Under the pieces are notes generated by a model that saw only the letters and a list, made by a program, of their open reading frames with translations, was not told the DNA's origin and ran no database searches. A stretch of 64,000 nt of DNA from Diabrotica undecimpunctata (Eukaryota > Arthropoda > Insecta > Coleoptera > Chrysomelidae), in NCBI RefSeq assembly GCF_040954645.1, contig NC_092812.1, positions 1,984,001 to 2,048,000 on the forward strand, given 5' to 3'. The position numbers were made by a program, and so were the translations under genes. Shown here piece after piece: positions 12,057 through 23,995 of this stretch. The first letter of the stretch is position 1. Each line of letters opens with the position of its first letter.

Positions 12057-12390
12057 ATATGTTATATAAAATAGAGCCATTAAAAAATGTAATTTTAAGG
12101 CCATAGAATAGCTTATTTCTGCGCGTCGGTGATAGTAGTCATCATGCTGAATAATGTGACATTTTTGGTTTGAAATGGTAATGTAAAGGTTGGAAAGGCC
12201 TTTATTTTAAAAAGCAGTTTTAAAGGAAAAGTTTAAAAAAAGATATTCAACAAATGATTGTTTAATAACACGCTATCAGAAAAAACGATTTAGGTAATAG
12301 ACTTAATTGTTTTGATAGCAGAAACTAGACATTTAATTATTAGAATGTAAACTTATATAATAATGTTCTTGTATTGACCTTTGCATTCTT
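12057..12390. other. No recognisable feature
   Basis: AT-rich spacer right of the LINE target duplication; no ORF or repeat recognised. Confidence 0.4.
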
Positions 12391-12391
12391 A

Positions 12392-12521
12392 ACTATTTGC
12401 ATTCACATCTTTCAATGTACTTTTTGGCATACCATACATTTTGGATGCTTTAAAGGCAGACATGCCTCTTTTCATAGTGAATTTTTTTTTGCATTGACTT
12501 AGGCTTTTCAGTTCTGACCAT
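12392..12521 (-). pseudogene. Psq-type HTH remnant of a pogo/Tigger-like transposase
   Basis: The minus strand reads MVRTEKPKSM from 12521, then after a one-frame change KRGMSAFKASKMYGMPKSTL. The A-x-K-Y/M-G-V/M-P-K-S-T-L pattern is that of the pipsqueak helix-turn-helix found at the N-terminus of pogo/Tigger/Jerky transposases. Only about 40 residues survive and no DDE domain follows. Confidence 0.4.
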
Positions 12522-12771
12522 GATTATAGAAAAGAAATAAAATGTGAATAACTTTGTGAGTCTTTTTTTGTAAATACCATGTCAGGCTAAATTTGGGTTA
12601 GGCCGAAATTAGAGCACATGCGAAATATAACAAAATCTAATGCCCCACAGAATAAAATAAAATTAGTTTAATGTTTTTTTGTAATTAATAAATTGTCAGA
12701 CTATACGAGTGCATACATGCAAAAACCGCTAAATAAATTTTTTGAATTTTTTAACCTGAATATGGATTCAT

Positions 12772-13842
12772 GTTTTGGATTCATGAAAACATGAGCGACT
12801 CATGGAAATTCTAAAAAATAAAAACCTAGATGAAAGAGATTTAAGGCCAATAACAAACCTTTATTAAAACCGGCAATATACGAATTGAAAAAGAGACATC
12901 TGAAGAAATGGAAATAAAGAGAGGAGTCAGGCAAGGCTGTATACTATCACCTCTATTATTTAACGCCTATTTTGAAGAGGTAATTCGAGAAACTCTGGAA
13001 GATAAAACAGTCGGTATAAAAGTAAATGGAGTCTTAGTTAACAACATCAGATATGCAGATGATACAGTAATAATAGCCGATAGTTTACAAGGCCTGAAAA
13101 GAATCATAAGTAAAATAGTAATGTTTAGTAGGGAGTACGGACTCTCGCTCAATATGAAAAAGACGAAGTTTATGAAAATTTGTAAAAACAACCATAATAC
13201 TAACGAAATCTTGATAGTGAGGGCCAACAGATCGAAAGAGTAAAAAAGTATACTTACCTAGGAACACTTATAACAGAAAATAATGACTATACTGCAGAAA
13301 TCAAAGTCAGAATCGAAAAAGCACGTTCTAATTTTATGAAAATGAAAAAGGTTTTATGTGGCAAAGATTTAACATTAGCTCTTAAAGTACGCCTAACAAA
13401 ATGTTACGTATACAGTGTACTATACTATGGAGTGGAATCATTGACGTTAAATCTAGACACAATGAGACGACTTAACGCCTTTGAAATGTGAACCTATAGA
13501 AGAATTATGAGGGTTTCCTGGGTAGATAGAGTTACGAACAATGAAGTACTGAGAAGAATAGGTAAAAAGAAGGAAGTTGAACTTACAACTAAAGAAACAA
13601 AGCTGCAGTATCTCGGACATGTGATGCGGGGTGAGAAGTATGGCATCCTGCCACTCATAATGCAAGGAAAGATAGATGGCAGCAGAAGCATCGGAAGAAG
13701 ACGAATTTCATGGCTTAAGAACCTGAGATAATGGTTTGGATGCAGCTCAAAACAACTATTTAGAGCTACTGCCTCAAAAATTAAAATAGCTATGATGATT
13801 GCCAACCTCCGTAGCGGAGATGGCACCTGAACAAGAAGAAGA
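12772..13842 (+). pseudogene. 5'-truncated RTE-like LINE (RT to 3' end)
   Basis: Insertion flanked by ATGGATTCAT at 12762-12771 and 13843-13852, a 10-bp target duplication. The open part at 12908-13243 contains RGVRQGCILSPLLFNAYF and YADDTVIIADS (RT motifs B and C). After a frame change it continues with VYSVLYYGVES, RRIMRVSWVDRVTNNEVLRR and YLGHVMRGEKYGILPLIMQG, the C-terminal region typical of RTE/CFDP2-like elements, and ends in an AAG microsatellite. It lies inside the DDE transposon 12711-16312. Confidence 0.85.
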
Positions 13843-14400
13843 ATGGATTCATATCAATTTAGTAGCCCTCTCTGTTTTTAGAATATAAAAATCCAACAAA
13901 AACCGATATTTTCCCTTCAAAATGATGTACAAAGTTGACCAGTTCGAGCAGATGCCGATAAATCCAAATTTCAAGCAAAACCCGATATATCTTTAAATAA
14001 TTAATTCGTCATCTATGATGTAAATCCATAATATCGTATGTACTTAGTTTAACTAGCAGGTTTCTTTATGCTGTTTCGGGCTTCGTTTTATAGTAGTAGC
14101 ATAAACAAAGAAATATACTTCTTTTTCTAAGGTAGTAGTTAGTAAATTAAAAACGGGAGGACTGTGTTACCTTAATTACATTGTCGAAATGAATTAAGTG
14201 GCAAAGGATTAAGAGGTTATATTATATTGTTTATGAATTACGTACTAAGCAGTTGTTTAAACATAATTGTATTAAGTTTTAAAAATGCAACCAAGTGTGT
14301 TGGAAATTAGTATAGGAAATAAGAAAAAAATGAGACCAAGAGGCAGAAATTGCAAAAGCAAAGGTAACAGGTAAAAAATAAATTAAGATGTTCGTTACCT

Positions 14401-15960
14401 AACTTATTTTTTATTTTAGATATCGTGATAGCGATCCTCATTTGGAAAACTTTACAAGAGTTTGCAAACATAGTGGCCCTACTTATTACTGCAGTAGCAT
14501 TGTTGAAAGTGACATTCGAGCCATTCGAAACAAAATTTTTGAAAATAATGTGAAGTCGGAACAGGATATCAAATTGTGTCATTAAATGTCAGTAGTTCAA
14601 ATTGAAAGGAAAAGATCGACAACAGAACGAGCAGTCAAGGGGCGAAACTTTTCCGTACACTACTTCTTGTCGAAAAGAGTTCAGGTATGCCAAGCATTTT
14701 TCTTGAAATGTGTGAATATTAAGAAAGATCGCATAAACTGCGTTGCTAAAACATTGTCAGACGAAAATATCCCAAAAAAAAAATCGGGGTGGAGATCACG
14801 TGTCCACAAAATCTGTTGTCAAAAAGAATAAAATAAGAGAGTTTATTGGACCCTGAATATATTGTAAACTTTTCGATGTTTAGGAGGATATTCGTTAATG
14901 ATTTTAACATTGGGTTTTCTACTCTAGCATTAGATGTATGCTCACAATGTACTACTCCTTAATTCAAAATTAGAATGAAAATTAACGAGGAGTTTTGTAC
15001 TGAGTTGAATATCCACCAAAAGAGGGCTAATGCTTTTTGTAGTCTGCTAAAAGAAACTCCTGAAAATTCCATTACATTCTGCTCTGATATTCAGCACGTG
15101 CAGTCTTTGCCAAAAAACACTTATTAATGATGCGTTTTATGTACAGCAGATTAGGATTTATGTTTTTTGCTGCGTTGATAGCCAGTCCAAACATCCAACT
15201 TTTTTACGTGGACTGAAGATTAGGTAGGTAGGTGCTTAATTGAAATAAGTTCTACACTTGTAAATTATTTGGATTCTTTAGTGTACGATAATATTACGAC
15301 ACTTCGCCTCTTGTGCCACGGATGCGGTGGACAAAACAAAAACTCCCATATTATTCATTCGCTGTACTTCTGGCTTAGATTTAAAGCTCCAGTTTAAGTA
15401 ACCGAAATATTACTTGTATTTCCAGTCAAGGGTGATTCGTATTTGCCAGCAGACAGGGTATTTGGGAGAGTAGAAAAGCTTCTAAGAAAAAAAGTCACAA
15501 TTCTCTCTCGAGAGATATATGAAGAAATTTACAAACACATTGGAGTTGTTAGATAGTGCATTGGAGATTGTTTAATACGAAAGAGCTCCAATTTGACTTG
15601 AAAAAAGTGAAAGCAGTAGCCGATACAAAGAAAATTATAATAAAAAAATTTAACAATGGCAAATTCATAAAAATATGATCATTCCAAAACTATTATTTAA
15701 CCAGTGGGTTGGAAAATTTTGAAACCAAAATTTTCCGATATTGAGTTGACCATCTCAGAAAAAGAATTGACTCGGGGTATCCCCGAAAAGAAAAACAGTT
15801 ATTAAATCAACAATTCAATAAAGATAAGGAGAAATTACAAGAACTTGACTGGTACCGGGAAGTGCTTAATGGCAAAAGTTCAAATGAAAAGGATGAGGAG
15901 GAAGAGGAAGGGAAGACATGTGACTGCCTGGAAGAGGAACTAACGCTTCAGATTTGATTT
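14401..15960 (+). pseudogene. DDE transposase remnant with CGGQNKN motif
   Basis: Scattered plus-strand pieces of one transposase: VCQAFFLKCVNIKKDRINC near 14690-14750 (N-terminal conserved block), then CHGCGGQNKNSHIIHSLYFW near 15315-15375 and GDSYLPADRVFGRVEKLL near 15430-15485. The homologous gene at 17085-19376 has SDTCGGQNKN and GHTYMECD at equivalent places, so the first Asp here appears changed to His. Many stops interrupt it. The catalytic role of these Asp residues is inferred from conservation, not known. Confidence 0.55.
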
Positions 15961-16329
15961 TACTTTTTTAATTTTTTCAAATTGTTAAATACTTATAATA
16001 AAAATAATTTTTTACACTCTAGTTCGTTTATTTTCTTTTATTAACAACAAAAATATGGTGCTCTTGCAAAGATCTTTCAGGCAAAAACCGATAAATTCCT
16101 GTTTTCAAGCAAAACCCGATAACTTAAAAAAAAACAAAAATAAATAAAGTAGAAAAAGGTAATATATTAAAATTCTAGAATTTCATTACATTACTACTAT
16201 TTATTTCCAATATGATGTTTCTTTAAATTGTTAAGGGATTTTCTTGTTGTTAAGTTTTTGGCTTTTATCTCAAAATTGTAAAAAGTGTATTTATCGGTTT
16301 TTGCATGTATGCTCCTCATATATTTTAAC

Positions 16330-17084
16330 TTAAGTAAGTTACAAAAAAAATTAATTTTTTTGGGAACAAATTGGATTTTTTTTTATTTTCTTCTATTAAA
16401 AATAATTACTTGACTTTCATAGTTGTAAACTTCCTTTTTTGCTTTTACAGAAAAAACAGTATGGGACGGAATTTGATAGTACGTTTTTGGTAATATTTTT
16501 TTAAAAGTTTTTTCTTAATAATTTGTGACAATAAAGAACAAAAAGTTGAATTAAAAAAAACAACAACACTCGTAATTCTGTGCCCTGTGCGTAAAGAGAG
16601 TTAAGTCCTAAAACACTATTTTGGGATAAATGCGTTTCAAAATTGCAATAATCTGTTCGAGCTATACTTTTGGAGTTTTTATAAGAATGTATCCCTTAAA
16701 ATTATTTTAAATATTTTTGATCAACTAAATATTTATTTCTCTCAATAACGTAATCAATAAATAATTTAAACAAACCATAGAAGTATCATAAAAAAATAAT
16801 AAACCTTTTCTTACATGGACTTAACACAATTTGCGCATATAACATGAAGTTAATACGCTTAACGCATAACACAAACTATTATAAAAAGCATAAAAAATAA
16901 TATTTAATAATAATAATGGGACTCTTGAGACCAAAGTAGGTTTTAACAAATATTAATACAAAAACATTTAGCAAGAAAACAAACTTCTGTTTATTCATTT
17001 AAGTGATACCAAACCAAGTAAGTTCTATTTAATAACAAAAATAAAGAAAAACTGATATGAAAAATCAATCAATATTCTTTTAAA
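16330..17084. other. AT-rich spacer, nothing recognised
   Basis: Low-complexity A/T-rich sequence between two related transposons. It probably includes the 3' flank or non-coding end of the minus-strand copy, but no inverted terminus was identified. Confidence 0.35.
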
Positions 17085-19376
17085 GTCTTATTTAGTATTT
17101 ACATTTTTTCCCTTCTTCCAGCCAGTTTGTTTCTTTGCTGTATTTTCTTGGACAGCTGTCATTTTTTTCGTGGGTTTCACATTTACTTTCTTTCTTTTGT
17201 CAATCGGTTGCACTATCTCTTCATTTTCTTCATCAGAAATATCATCAGGGTAGGTATCCTCTGCTTCATTTGATGTTGTTAAGTCTTCATAGAATTGGTG
17301 AAATACTGGTGAAATATATAGAAGCAGGTCGAGGAGGTCATTTTTTTTTTCTTATATATAGGATTTTGTCCTGGGTAACGTAAATTAGGGTTCATTTTGT
17401 TAATGGTTTCTTTGCCTCTTGTTTTAAAACTAATACAGTGAAACGGTTGATTAAGTTCTAAGGAATTCTTATAGTAAATTATTCCAGGCTCGTTTTTGAC
17501 AAACTTTAGCCGCTATACATCTCTCCAGCTAAAATCATCCTTTTGCTACTGAAGGTTGGTTTTTAGCAGCTTAGAAAAGTCAAAGAAGCTATCTTGATTC
17601 ACCTCCTTGATCACAAAAGGGCGTTTCTTATCAGTTCTTTGTATAAGTTGGACCCAATCATGAGGATAATGAATGTTTCCAGCAAAAGCTCTTTTCTTTT
17701 TTTCAATAAGGGCGTGTGATGTATCACACTCCATGTACGTGTGGCCCAGTACCGAAAATTTATGGTTAATCTCTTCTAAGTTAGGAGAATTTTGCAGGGC
17801 TACCATACACATAGCAGCTATATGTGTATTCTTGTTTTGACCACCGCATGTATCTGAGTATATGGTTAAACTTTTTACAACAGGCTTTATAGCTTCACAA
17901 ATAAATTTATATACACATGAGCCAACTTCATTAGCACCTCTGCCAGCTACACCTTCATGACAACGGTAACAGTAAGTTGTGCCGTCACTGCAGTCGTAAA
18001 CTATTAGATTGAAAGTCCAAAGTTAGCGTTTATAGAAGGTTACAGAACTATGCACGAGTGGAGTGGGAAGGCATTGCTGCATATCAAATGTCACAGTTTT
18101 GGTTGAATCATTAACTATTGAATTTTCTTTGTCTAACTTTTTAGACTCGTACTCATACTCAGCGTTATCAAGGTGGCCATTTTTTTGTTGTAAAAACTCC
18201 TGATTTTCATTCTTAGAACAAATTTTCAGTTGCATATCTAACCTATCACATTTTAAACAGGTATCTACTTTAGGCTTTTTAATTTTTAAATTTAAGTTGT
18301 GGAACCCCTCAGAAAACTTAGTATAGCTTACCGGTTTTGAACTGCTTTCAGATATGGTACGCTTGTATTCTTCATATAGTGCCACTATCGTCAAATATGG
18401 AGAAATAATTTTTTCCCACAATCTCGTCTTGAGTAGTGGCTTTCATAAGCTGGGATTTCAATTAAAAATTGATTTATTTTATTGTTTTCTATTTCAGTTA
18501 AAAAGGTTTTTCTAAAATTTCTTCTTTCATTCGGTTGGATTATGCCAGAAGAAATTGATTTTTTGTTTTGAATAATAGTTTCTAGCAATCTCCGACTTTC
18601 TGCGAATACTTTTAAGAAACAGTCCTTGCAAACAACAACTCTGTTACCATCAACTTCAATGTGATACTTGAAACTAGTTTGTCTAAATTTGTCACTATTT
18701 TCTTTCCTTTATCTTTTTGTTTTAGGTTCATCTAACTCTAATAATGACGCTATATAACTACACCTCCTGTTATAGTCATTCATCTCCCAATAATCTGCGA
18801 AGACCTTTTTTGCAGATATTGTCCGAAACCTTTTTAGCACACTTATTCCTACACAAATCTAATTTTTTTTGACTTTCTAGCTTTTACTAGTTTTCCTTTG
18901 CTTGTTTCGTATTCCATAACTTGATTCCTCAAAGTCTTTGTTCCTTCTCTTACTCTCCAGCTTTCGCCTTTTAATCCTCTCTTTCTTATAGTTTCAGCTT
19001 TTGTAAGAGAAACTTGTGCAGGTATTGCTCTAATACAAGTACTATATGTCTTAACAGAGTGTTCTTTTTCATAAGTACCTTGAATAATTTCATTTACAAA
19101 ATTATCCGTGTCTTTAGCTTTTAATGGTAAAGCAGTTGATTCTGTTTGTATATCTGCTCTAAAATAATTAGCACTTACTGGTACCAAATCTGTGTAGGTC
19201 TTACTGTCCATCGACTTCCTTTTTTTATGTACAGCTTTGTATTCATCACCTGATGACTCATAAGCAAGCAGGTCTTCGAGTGGACTGTAGTTGGCATCTG
19301 TGTCTGAGTCATCTAAATTAATCAGATCCATTAGATAAGGTAGAATACTTGGAGCAAGACTTGAACCTAAAATCAT
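17085..19376 (-). pseudogene. Second CGGQNKN-family DDE transposase, broken in several places
   Basis: Large minus-strand transposase-like gene in pieces: 18849-19376 (175 codons, Asp-rich start near LDDSDTDANYSP, ending in a basic tract), about 18660-18590 (VVVCKDCFLKVFAES), 18391-18588 (IPAYESHYSRRDCGKKLFL), 18023-18421 (LKIKKPKVDTCLKCDRLD and VTFDMQQCLPTP), and 17546-18020 (CYRCHEGVAGRGANEVGS, YSDTCGGQNKN, VLGHTYMECDTSHALIEKKK, YPHDWVQLI). The C-terminus runs to about 17085 with a Lys-rich tail. The order of conserved blocks matches the neighbouring decayed copy. Stops and frame changes make it inactive. The superfamily is not certain to me; Sola-like or another DDE group. Confidence 0.6.
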
Positions 19377-19379
19377 TTT

Positions 19380-20130
19380 TTGTTATCTTCTATCGAAAAG
19401 AACACTTTCTGTTAAACATCAACGGAAGAAAAGGTACCGTTATCTTCTGTTGTAATTGTAACGGAAGGGAATATTCAACATATCATAATAAAAGTAGAAT
19501 TTTAGACATTATCTCTTTGAATAAAGAAAATAAATTTTGCTTTGGAAACAATATCCAATTTTTCAAACTTTACCCGACAAAAAATAATATTCTATTTTTG
19601 AGGAAAGTTGCATTCCCCCCTCTTTACTATTTCCAGCAGAAAATAATTGTTGAGCAATAGCTCTTAACTGTAGCTCACTACAGTACGTTCATGTTACGAA
19701 AAATAATCATATTTTGAACAATCTATTAAAAAAATAACAAAGAGAGCTTTATTAATTTTTTTTGTGTAAAATTGAAACGGCTAGTTATTACCTACAATAG
19801 AAATAATGTAATAATCATGTAATGTTTGTAATTAAAAGTTAAATAGATCATTGGTAATACGGCCCAAAGTCTTCAGCAATATTATATTCACATATTAATA
19901 TTCACATATGAAACATTTTCTGTGCGTAGCTATGGTTCTCTAAAATGGTAATTAAATATTCAATTTTTTTTTCTTCTTTAACATTACATTCAAATACTGA
20001 GCCAGAAAACTGCAGTGAAACATGTTTACATATCAAATGCATCAGAAATCTAAAATTAGCAATAAAAAAGCAAGACTAAAATATGCTACACATTAATAAA
20101 TAATAAACATACTTTTCGTACCCTAAACAT
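19380..20130. other. AT-rich spacer, nothing recognised
   Basis: Upstream side of the minus-strand transposase gene; a 103-codon plus ORF at 19349-19660 has no recognisable motif and is probably chance. Confidence 0.35.
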
Positions 20131-20153
20131 GTACACACACACACACACACACA
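20131..20153. repeat. (CA)n microsatellite
   Basis: Run of about 11 CA units. It borders a moderately GC-rich repeat (20154-20521) that was split by the BEL insertion and resumes at 25759. Confidence 0.8.
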
Positions 20154-20521
20154 CAATCACGCTAAGCGATCAACCCAACCTCTAGGGACATGTGTATACC
20201 ATACTAAGCATGGGATCCACATGTCCGAAGATCAAACCGGTCACACCTCGCTAGTCGAAGTGGTACCTATCTGACCCCCAGGTTTTTCCACCACCCCTCC
20301 TCATCGTGTGACATACGTGAGGAGGCTTATGATCTTGAAAGTTACTAGAGTTGCCTTGGGTAATGAGACAACTCCCGTTTTTAATTATTGTGGTTATGCC
20401 ACCTAACTGTAGGGGTAGCCACATCTAGGCTTTTCTCCCTAATTACTTTACTGACTCTATAGATTTTACTCTAACTGCACTTCGGGACTTGAGTCCCTAA
20501 AACAAAAAAGAAAAAGTAGCG
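20154..20521. repeat. Unclassified repeat, left half of the BEL target
   Basis: More GC-rich than its surroundings, with no ORF of note. It ends with TAGCG (20517-20521), the target duplication of the BEL element; the sequence therefore continued directly into 25759-26106 before that insertion. A LINE 3' UTR ending in (CA)n is one possibility. Confidence 0.4.
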
Positions 20522-20987
20522 TGAACAAATTCCCTTCGTTGGCTCAGTGAAGATGTTCGTTCTGTTGTAATGGAAACACCAAATAATAGTAGCAGAGTTT
20601 ATTGTTGAGACGTACACTATGGGTGTAGACCCGGGATTACTTTGAGTAGAGACTGATGAAGTTGATCGTTGAAGACTATATGTTCGTTGAGTGAATATTG
20701 ATTGAATGCTTCTCTAGTCAAGAGATATTAGTTTTATATAAATTCTATTTGGGTCAATATTTTTCGCGTACCTAGCGTGATATGTGTATTTAATTTATGT
20801 AAATTGTTTAACTTTGTCAGTACTTTTGACTGATGTCCAAATTATTATTTATAATTGACCAAATGTGTATGTAACCTAATTAACTACGTGTGTGTATTTA
20901 ATAACAAATAGATTCATTCTGTCTACTGGGTGATAAAATTATACTGTCCAATTTCGGATATGAATTCTGAAGATTTGATATTGGACA
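20522..20987 (-). repeat. BEL 3' LTR (left copy)
   Basis: 466 bp, TG...CA. By eye almost identical to the right LTR apart from the insertion in the latter, so the element is fairly young. Confidence 0.85.
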
Positions 20988-21121
20988 TACTGCGGAATCG
21001 GGCAATCTGGCCCAAGTGTCAATACTCAAAGTTTACATATAAGTATTACATAACATAGTAAAATTCAAACATGATAAATTATAAATAGTTTAAGAATAAT
21101 CAATAATCTTCCAACCGTACC

Positions 21122-23053
21122 CTAGCTATCAATGTCCGACTCTATCTCTAGATTAAAATTAGGGCAATTGGATGAAAATGTGGAAAGTGGGATGTCAACT
21201 TGGGAAGTCGACCGTACATTGTTGTGCCGATTACTAACTAATACAGGTACTTCCTGTTCGTTAGTCTGAGTTTGTGGATTCCCTGAACGACATAGTCGTG
21301 CAACAGGACGGTACTTCCATAACGTGAGTATCCCAATTATTACCATTATAGTAATGATCCCGGTGGCCACAAAATAATGCCAATTAGATTCGTGAATCGA
21401 TCGCCACTGCGTATGCGTCATTTCTTGTTCAAGACTCTCCTCCTCAAGTAACACATGACGTAGCTCTCCTCCTGGTATGTCAAGGTAGGTGTTTAGAGGC
21501 GTGTTAAACTTGCGGGGTGTCCTCGCCACCAGTTGGGCCACGGGAGTGATTGGCGACTTCAGGTAACTCGTCACTGCTCTGTCCACCCCACTGCTAGTGG
21601 GGAGTAATGTAATATTTTTCGTTTGGGCGATACATTTGGGTGAAAGCTTCAGGAATGTGACTCGTTCCAGTACTCTTTCGCTCCGATTTCCATCGCAAAT
21701 AATGGATATGTGTATCGTGACTGGCGTGATAACTAGCCAGAGGTTGGGAGTACCCATCTTACTCCATTGAGCTGTCTGTATTGTCCTGGCTACCACTGGA
21801 CATGTGCTATTCTTAGATCGCTCATAAATTTCTTCTAGTATGCACTTTGGTTGGGTATCCATGTTTCTTATAGCCGTTGGTGAGCACGCTATCTGCGCCT
21901 TTGTCAACAGTAAGCACCTTTCTCTATCTTCCGTGGTCAATTCGAAGTAGTGCAGTGTGTTATAATCTACGACCAGTAGATTCCTTGGGGCGACAAATGT
22001 GCGCAACACCGACCCCTCAACGTTAAGTGGTATGGCCGTGACTTTGAGCATGCTGTACTTATTTTTCCCTGTCACTATGAAGTAGCCGATGACTGTTATA
22101 TATCTGTCGTCATGACTGACTTCTGTTTCTATAATGGGTTGTCGTCGTATTTCGACCCCTTGAGGCAGTATCTGCCCTGCTTTCCCTATTAATTTGGTTA
22201 TTTCACCCGGTTTCACTATATCAATGAAGTGTCCGTGGTTATAGTGAAGTTTTAATATTCCCTCGTAAAATTGAGTATATTCGTTTATGAAGTCCATAAC
22301 TTGTAATGCTATCGTTTGTATTCGTAACGTGCTATATTCGGTTTCTAGTTTTTGTGCTTTGTCTTCTACTTCGTTAAGTCCTTTAGATATTTCTTGTAGA
22401 CCTGTGATTAGTGCTTTGTTAAACTTGTTCATTTGCTCGTTTATCCTGTTCTCTGTGTGATTGATTGATGTTATTGTTTCTAACATTATCTTCGCCTGGT
22501 GCTGTGATTCCTTTATTAGCTCCTTTTGGTTATTATCTAATGCTTCAATGTTACTGTAGGCTTCGTCATTGACTCCAAATACTGAGGTTAATATTGTTCC
22601 TAATATTCCTCTTCTTTCCCTTCCTTTTATTTCTACTGTCAGCCCCTCGCTTACTGACTCCGCCTTTCTTTGTCCTTCCTCCAATTTCTCTATTATATCC
22701 TTACAATTCACGATTTTTATCTCATGACACAGTTCTCGTACGCCTTGTATCATATTTCCTATTAGTTGGTGCTCTGTTCGAATTCTTCCTTTTTCGAGTA
22801 ACACCTTTATTCGAAATGTTCCCCGGTCTATGACGACCTCTCCAAGGTCTTCTGTGAAAAATCCTGGTACCGGATTATATATTTTATACGGTTCTGCCTT
22901 TATGGGTTTTAACATCGTTAAAAACATTATAGCTACTAGTATTTTCTTCCATCTTAGTGCTGCTGCCTTTTTCGGCTTTTCCTGTTTCTCTTCTTCCAGT
23001 CGTATTAGCTTATGTATGGGTCTTTTAGTCAGTTTCCCGTTTGCCTTTCTCAC
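21122..23053 (-). CDS. Env-like class I fusion glycoprotein of a BEL element
   Basis: Open frame of 643 codons downstream of integrase. It has a hydrophobic, signal-peptide-like segment (about residues 36-54, KILVAIMFLTMLKP), a furin-type site RERR at about 145-148 followed by a Gly-rich hydrophobic stretch ending in VFG, heptad-like helices (about 170-250), several Cys and N-x-S/T sites, and a C-terminal membrane segment (about 558-581, FVATGIITIMVIIGILTLW) with a 62-residue tail. This layout matches the baculovirus F / errantivirus Env type, which mediates membrane fusion in its viral relatives. Some BEL/Pao lineages carry such a gene. Function in this copy is unknown; the element lacks its polymerase. 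Intactness suggests recent insertion. Confidence 0.75.
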   Translation of the reverse strand: MRKANGKLTKRPIHKLIRLEEEKQEKPKKAAALRWKKILVAIMFLTMLKPIKAEPYKIYNPVPGFFTEDLGEVVIDRGTFRIKVLLEKGRIRTEHQLIGNMIQGVRELCHEIKIVNCKDIIEKLEEGQRKAESVSEGLTVEIKGRERRGILGTILTSVFGVNDEAYSNIEALDNNQKELIKESQHQAKIMLETITSINHTENRINEQMNKFNKALITGLQEISKGLNEVEDKAQKLETEYSTLRIQTIALQVMDFINEYTQFYEGILKLHYNHGHFIDIVKPGEITKLIGKAGQILPQGVEIRRQPIIETEVSHDDRYITVIGYFIVTGKNKYSMLKVTAIPLNVEGSVLRTFVAPRNLLVVDYNTLHYFELTTEDRERCLLLTKAQIACSPTAIRNMDTQPKCILEEIYERSKNSTCPVVARTIQTAQWSKMGTPNLWLVITPVTIHISIICDGNRSERVLERVTFLKLSPKCIAQTKNITLLPTSSGVDRAVTSYLKSPITPVAQLVARTPRKFNTPLNTYLDIPGGELRHVLLEEESLEQEMTHTQWRSIHESNWHYFVATGIITIMVIIGILTLWKYRPVARLCRSGNPQTQTNEQEVPVLVSNRHNNVRSTSQVDIPLSTFSSNCPNFNLEIESDIDS

Positions 23054-23092
23054 TGTTACTACTCTGGTTAATCCCTCCGCTCCAGGGTGTGT

Positions 23093-23995
23093 TTATGTTA
23101 CCCTCGCTAATGGCCATCTGCCTGGAGGTGTATCCTCTTCTTTAATTATAACTATTTCTTCTTCTTTTATGTTAGGGTGCGCCTTATGCCATCTATTTCT
23201 CTGTTGTAATTGGTGCAGGTATTCCTGTTTCCAAATTTTCCAGAAGTCTCTTTTTATTTTCTCCACTAATCTCCACCTCGTCGGCATCTTCAAATAAGTC
23301 GTAAGCTCTTCTTCCCGATTTGGTGATATAATTTCTCTCCCTATAAGGAAGTGAGCTGGTGTCAGGGCTATTTTCCCTTCAGGGTCTTCTGATGACCCAC
23401 ATAATGGTCTCGAGTTCATACATGCTTCTATTTGTGCCAGCACCGTACTCAATTCTTCATATGTTAGAACTGTTTCCCCGATGATTCTTTTCAAGTGATA
23501 TTTCATTATTCGCACTGCGCTCTCCCATAATCCTCCGAAATGTGGTGCATATGCAGGTATGACATGCCACTGGGTACCTAGTGCCCGTAATCCTTGTTTT
23601 ATCTCGTCATCTATTTTTTGATTTTCTTTTTTCAACAAATTTGCTGTTCCTACGAATGTGGTTCCGTTATCGCTGTATACGTTGTTGCACAGTCCTCTGC
23701 GTGCCGTAAATCTCTTGAACGCTGCGATGAAAGCATCCGTAGACATATCGCTTACTACCTCAAGGTGTACTGCCTTCGTTGACAGACACACAAATACTGA
23801 GATGTAGCCCTTATAGCTCCTCTGTCCTCTGCCTCTCGTGGTACTTATTTTTATTGGCCCGGCATAATCTATCCCTGTGTTAGTAAAGGGATGACTCGGG
23901 TTCACTCTGTCTTTCGGTAGATCTCCCATTAATTGTTGTGCTGCTTGGCTTTTATACCTCCTGCACCTTAAACATTTTGCTAGATGATCTTTCAC
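23093..23995 (-). CDS. BEL/Pao integrase, N-terminally truncated
   Basis: Open frame of 300 codons, joined upstream to a Gag fragment by deletion. Zinc-binding remnant HLAKCLRCRRYK lies at the start. The catalytic core has TGIDYAGPI (Asp), YSDNGTTFVG (Asp) and APHFGGLWESAVR (Glu), giving a DDE triad, with MNSRPL further on. The C-terminus has GRWPLARV, the BEL-type C-terminal signature. The frame ends about 40 bases before the env-like ATG. RT and RNase H, which normally precede integrase in the polyprotein, are missing. Confidence 0.85.
   Translation of the reverse strand: MKDHLAKCLRCRRYKSQAAQQLMGDLPKDRVNPSHPFTNTGIDYAGPIKISTTRGRGQRSYKGYISVFVCLSTKAVHLEVVSDMSTDAFIAAFKRFTARRGLCNNVYSDNGTTFVGTANLLKKENQKIDDEIKQGLRALGTQWHVIPAYAPHFGGLWESAVRIMKYHLKRIIGETVLTYEELSTVLAQIEACMNSRPLCGSSEDPEGKIALTPAHFLIGREIISPNREEELTTYLKMPTRWRLVEKIKRDFWKIWKQEYLHQLQQRNRWHKAHPNIKEEEIVIIKEEDTPPGRWPLARVT

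Larger units (their letters stand above)
12711..16312. mobile_element. Decayed DDE DNA transposon with GCATACATGCAAAAACCG inverted termini
   Basis: Inverted terminal sequence GCATACATGCAAAAACCG is followed by (C/A)TAAATA at 12711-12736 and 16288-16312. Subterminal AAGCAAAACCCGATA motifs occur on both sides (near 13975 and 16110) along with other CCGATA boxes, as expected for transposase-binding sites. The interior holds transposase remnants on the plus strand (about 14400-15960) and a nested LINE (12772-13842). No convincing target duplication was found. The family is uncertain; Sola-like is one possibility. Confidence 0.6.

Noticed and set aside
22594..23297. Hydrophobic plus ORFs opposite env and integrase
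   Set aside because: Antisense shadows with no motif of their own.
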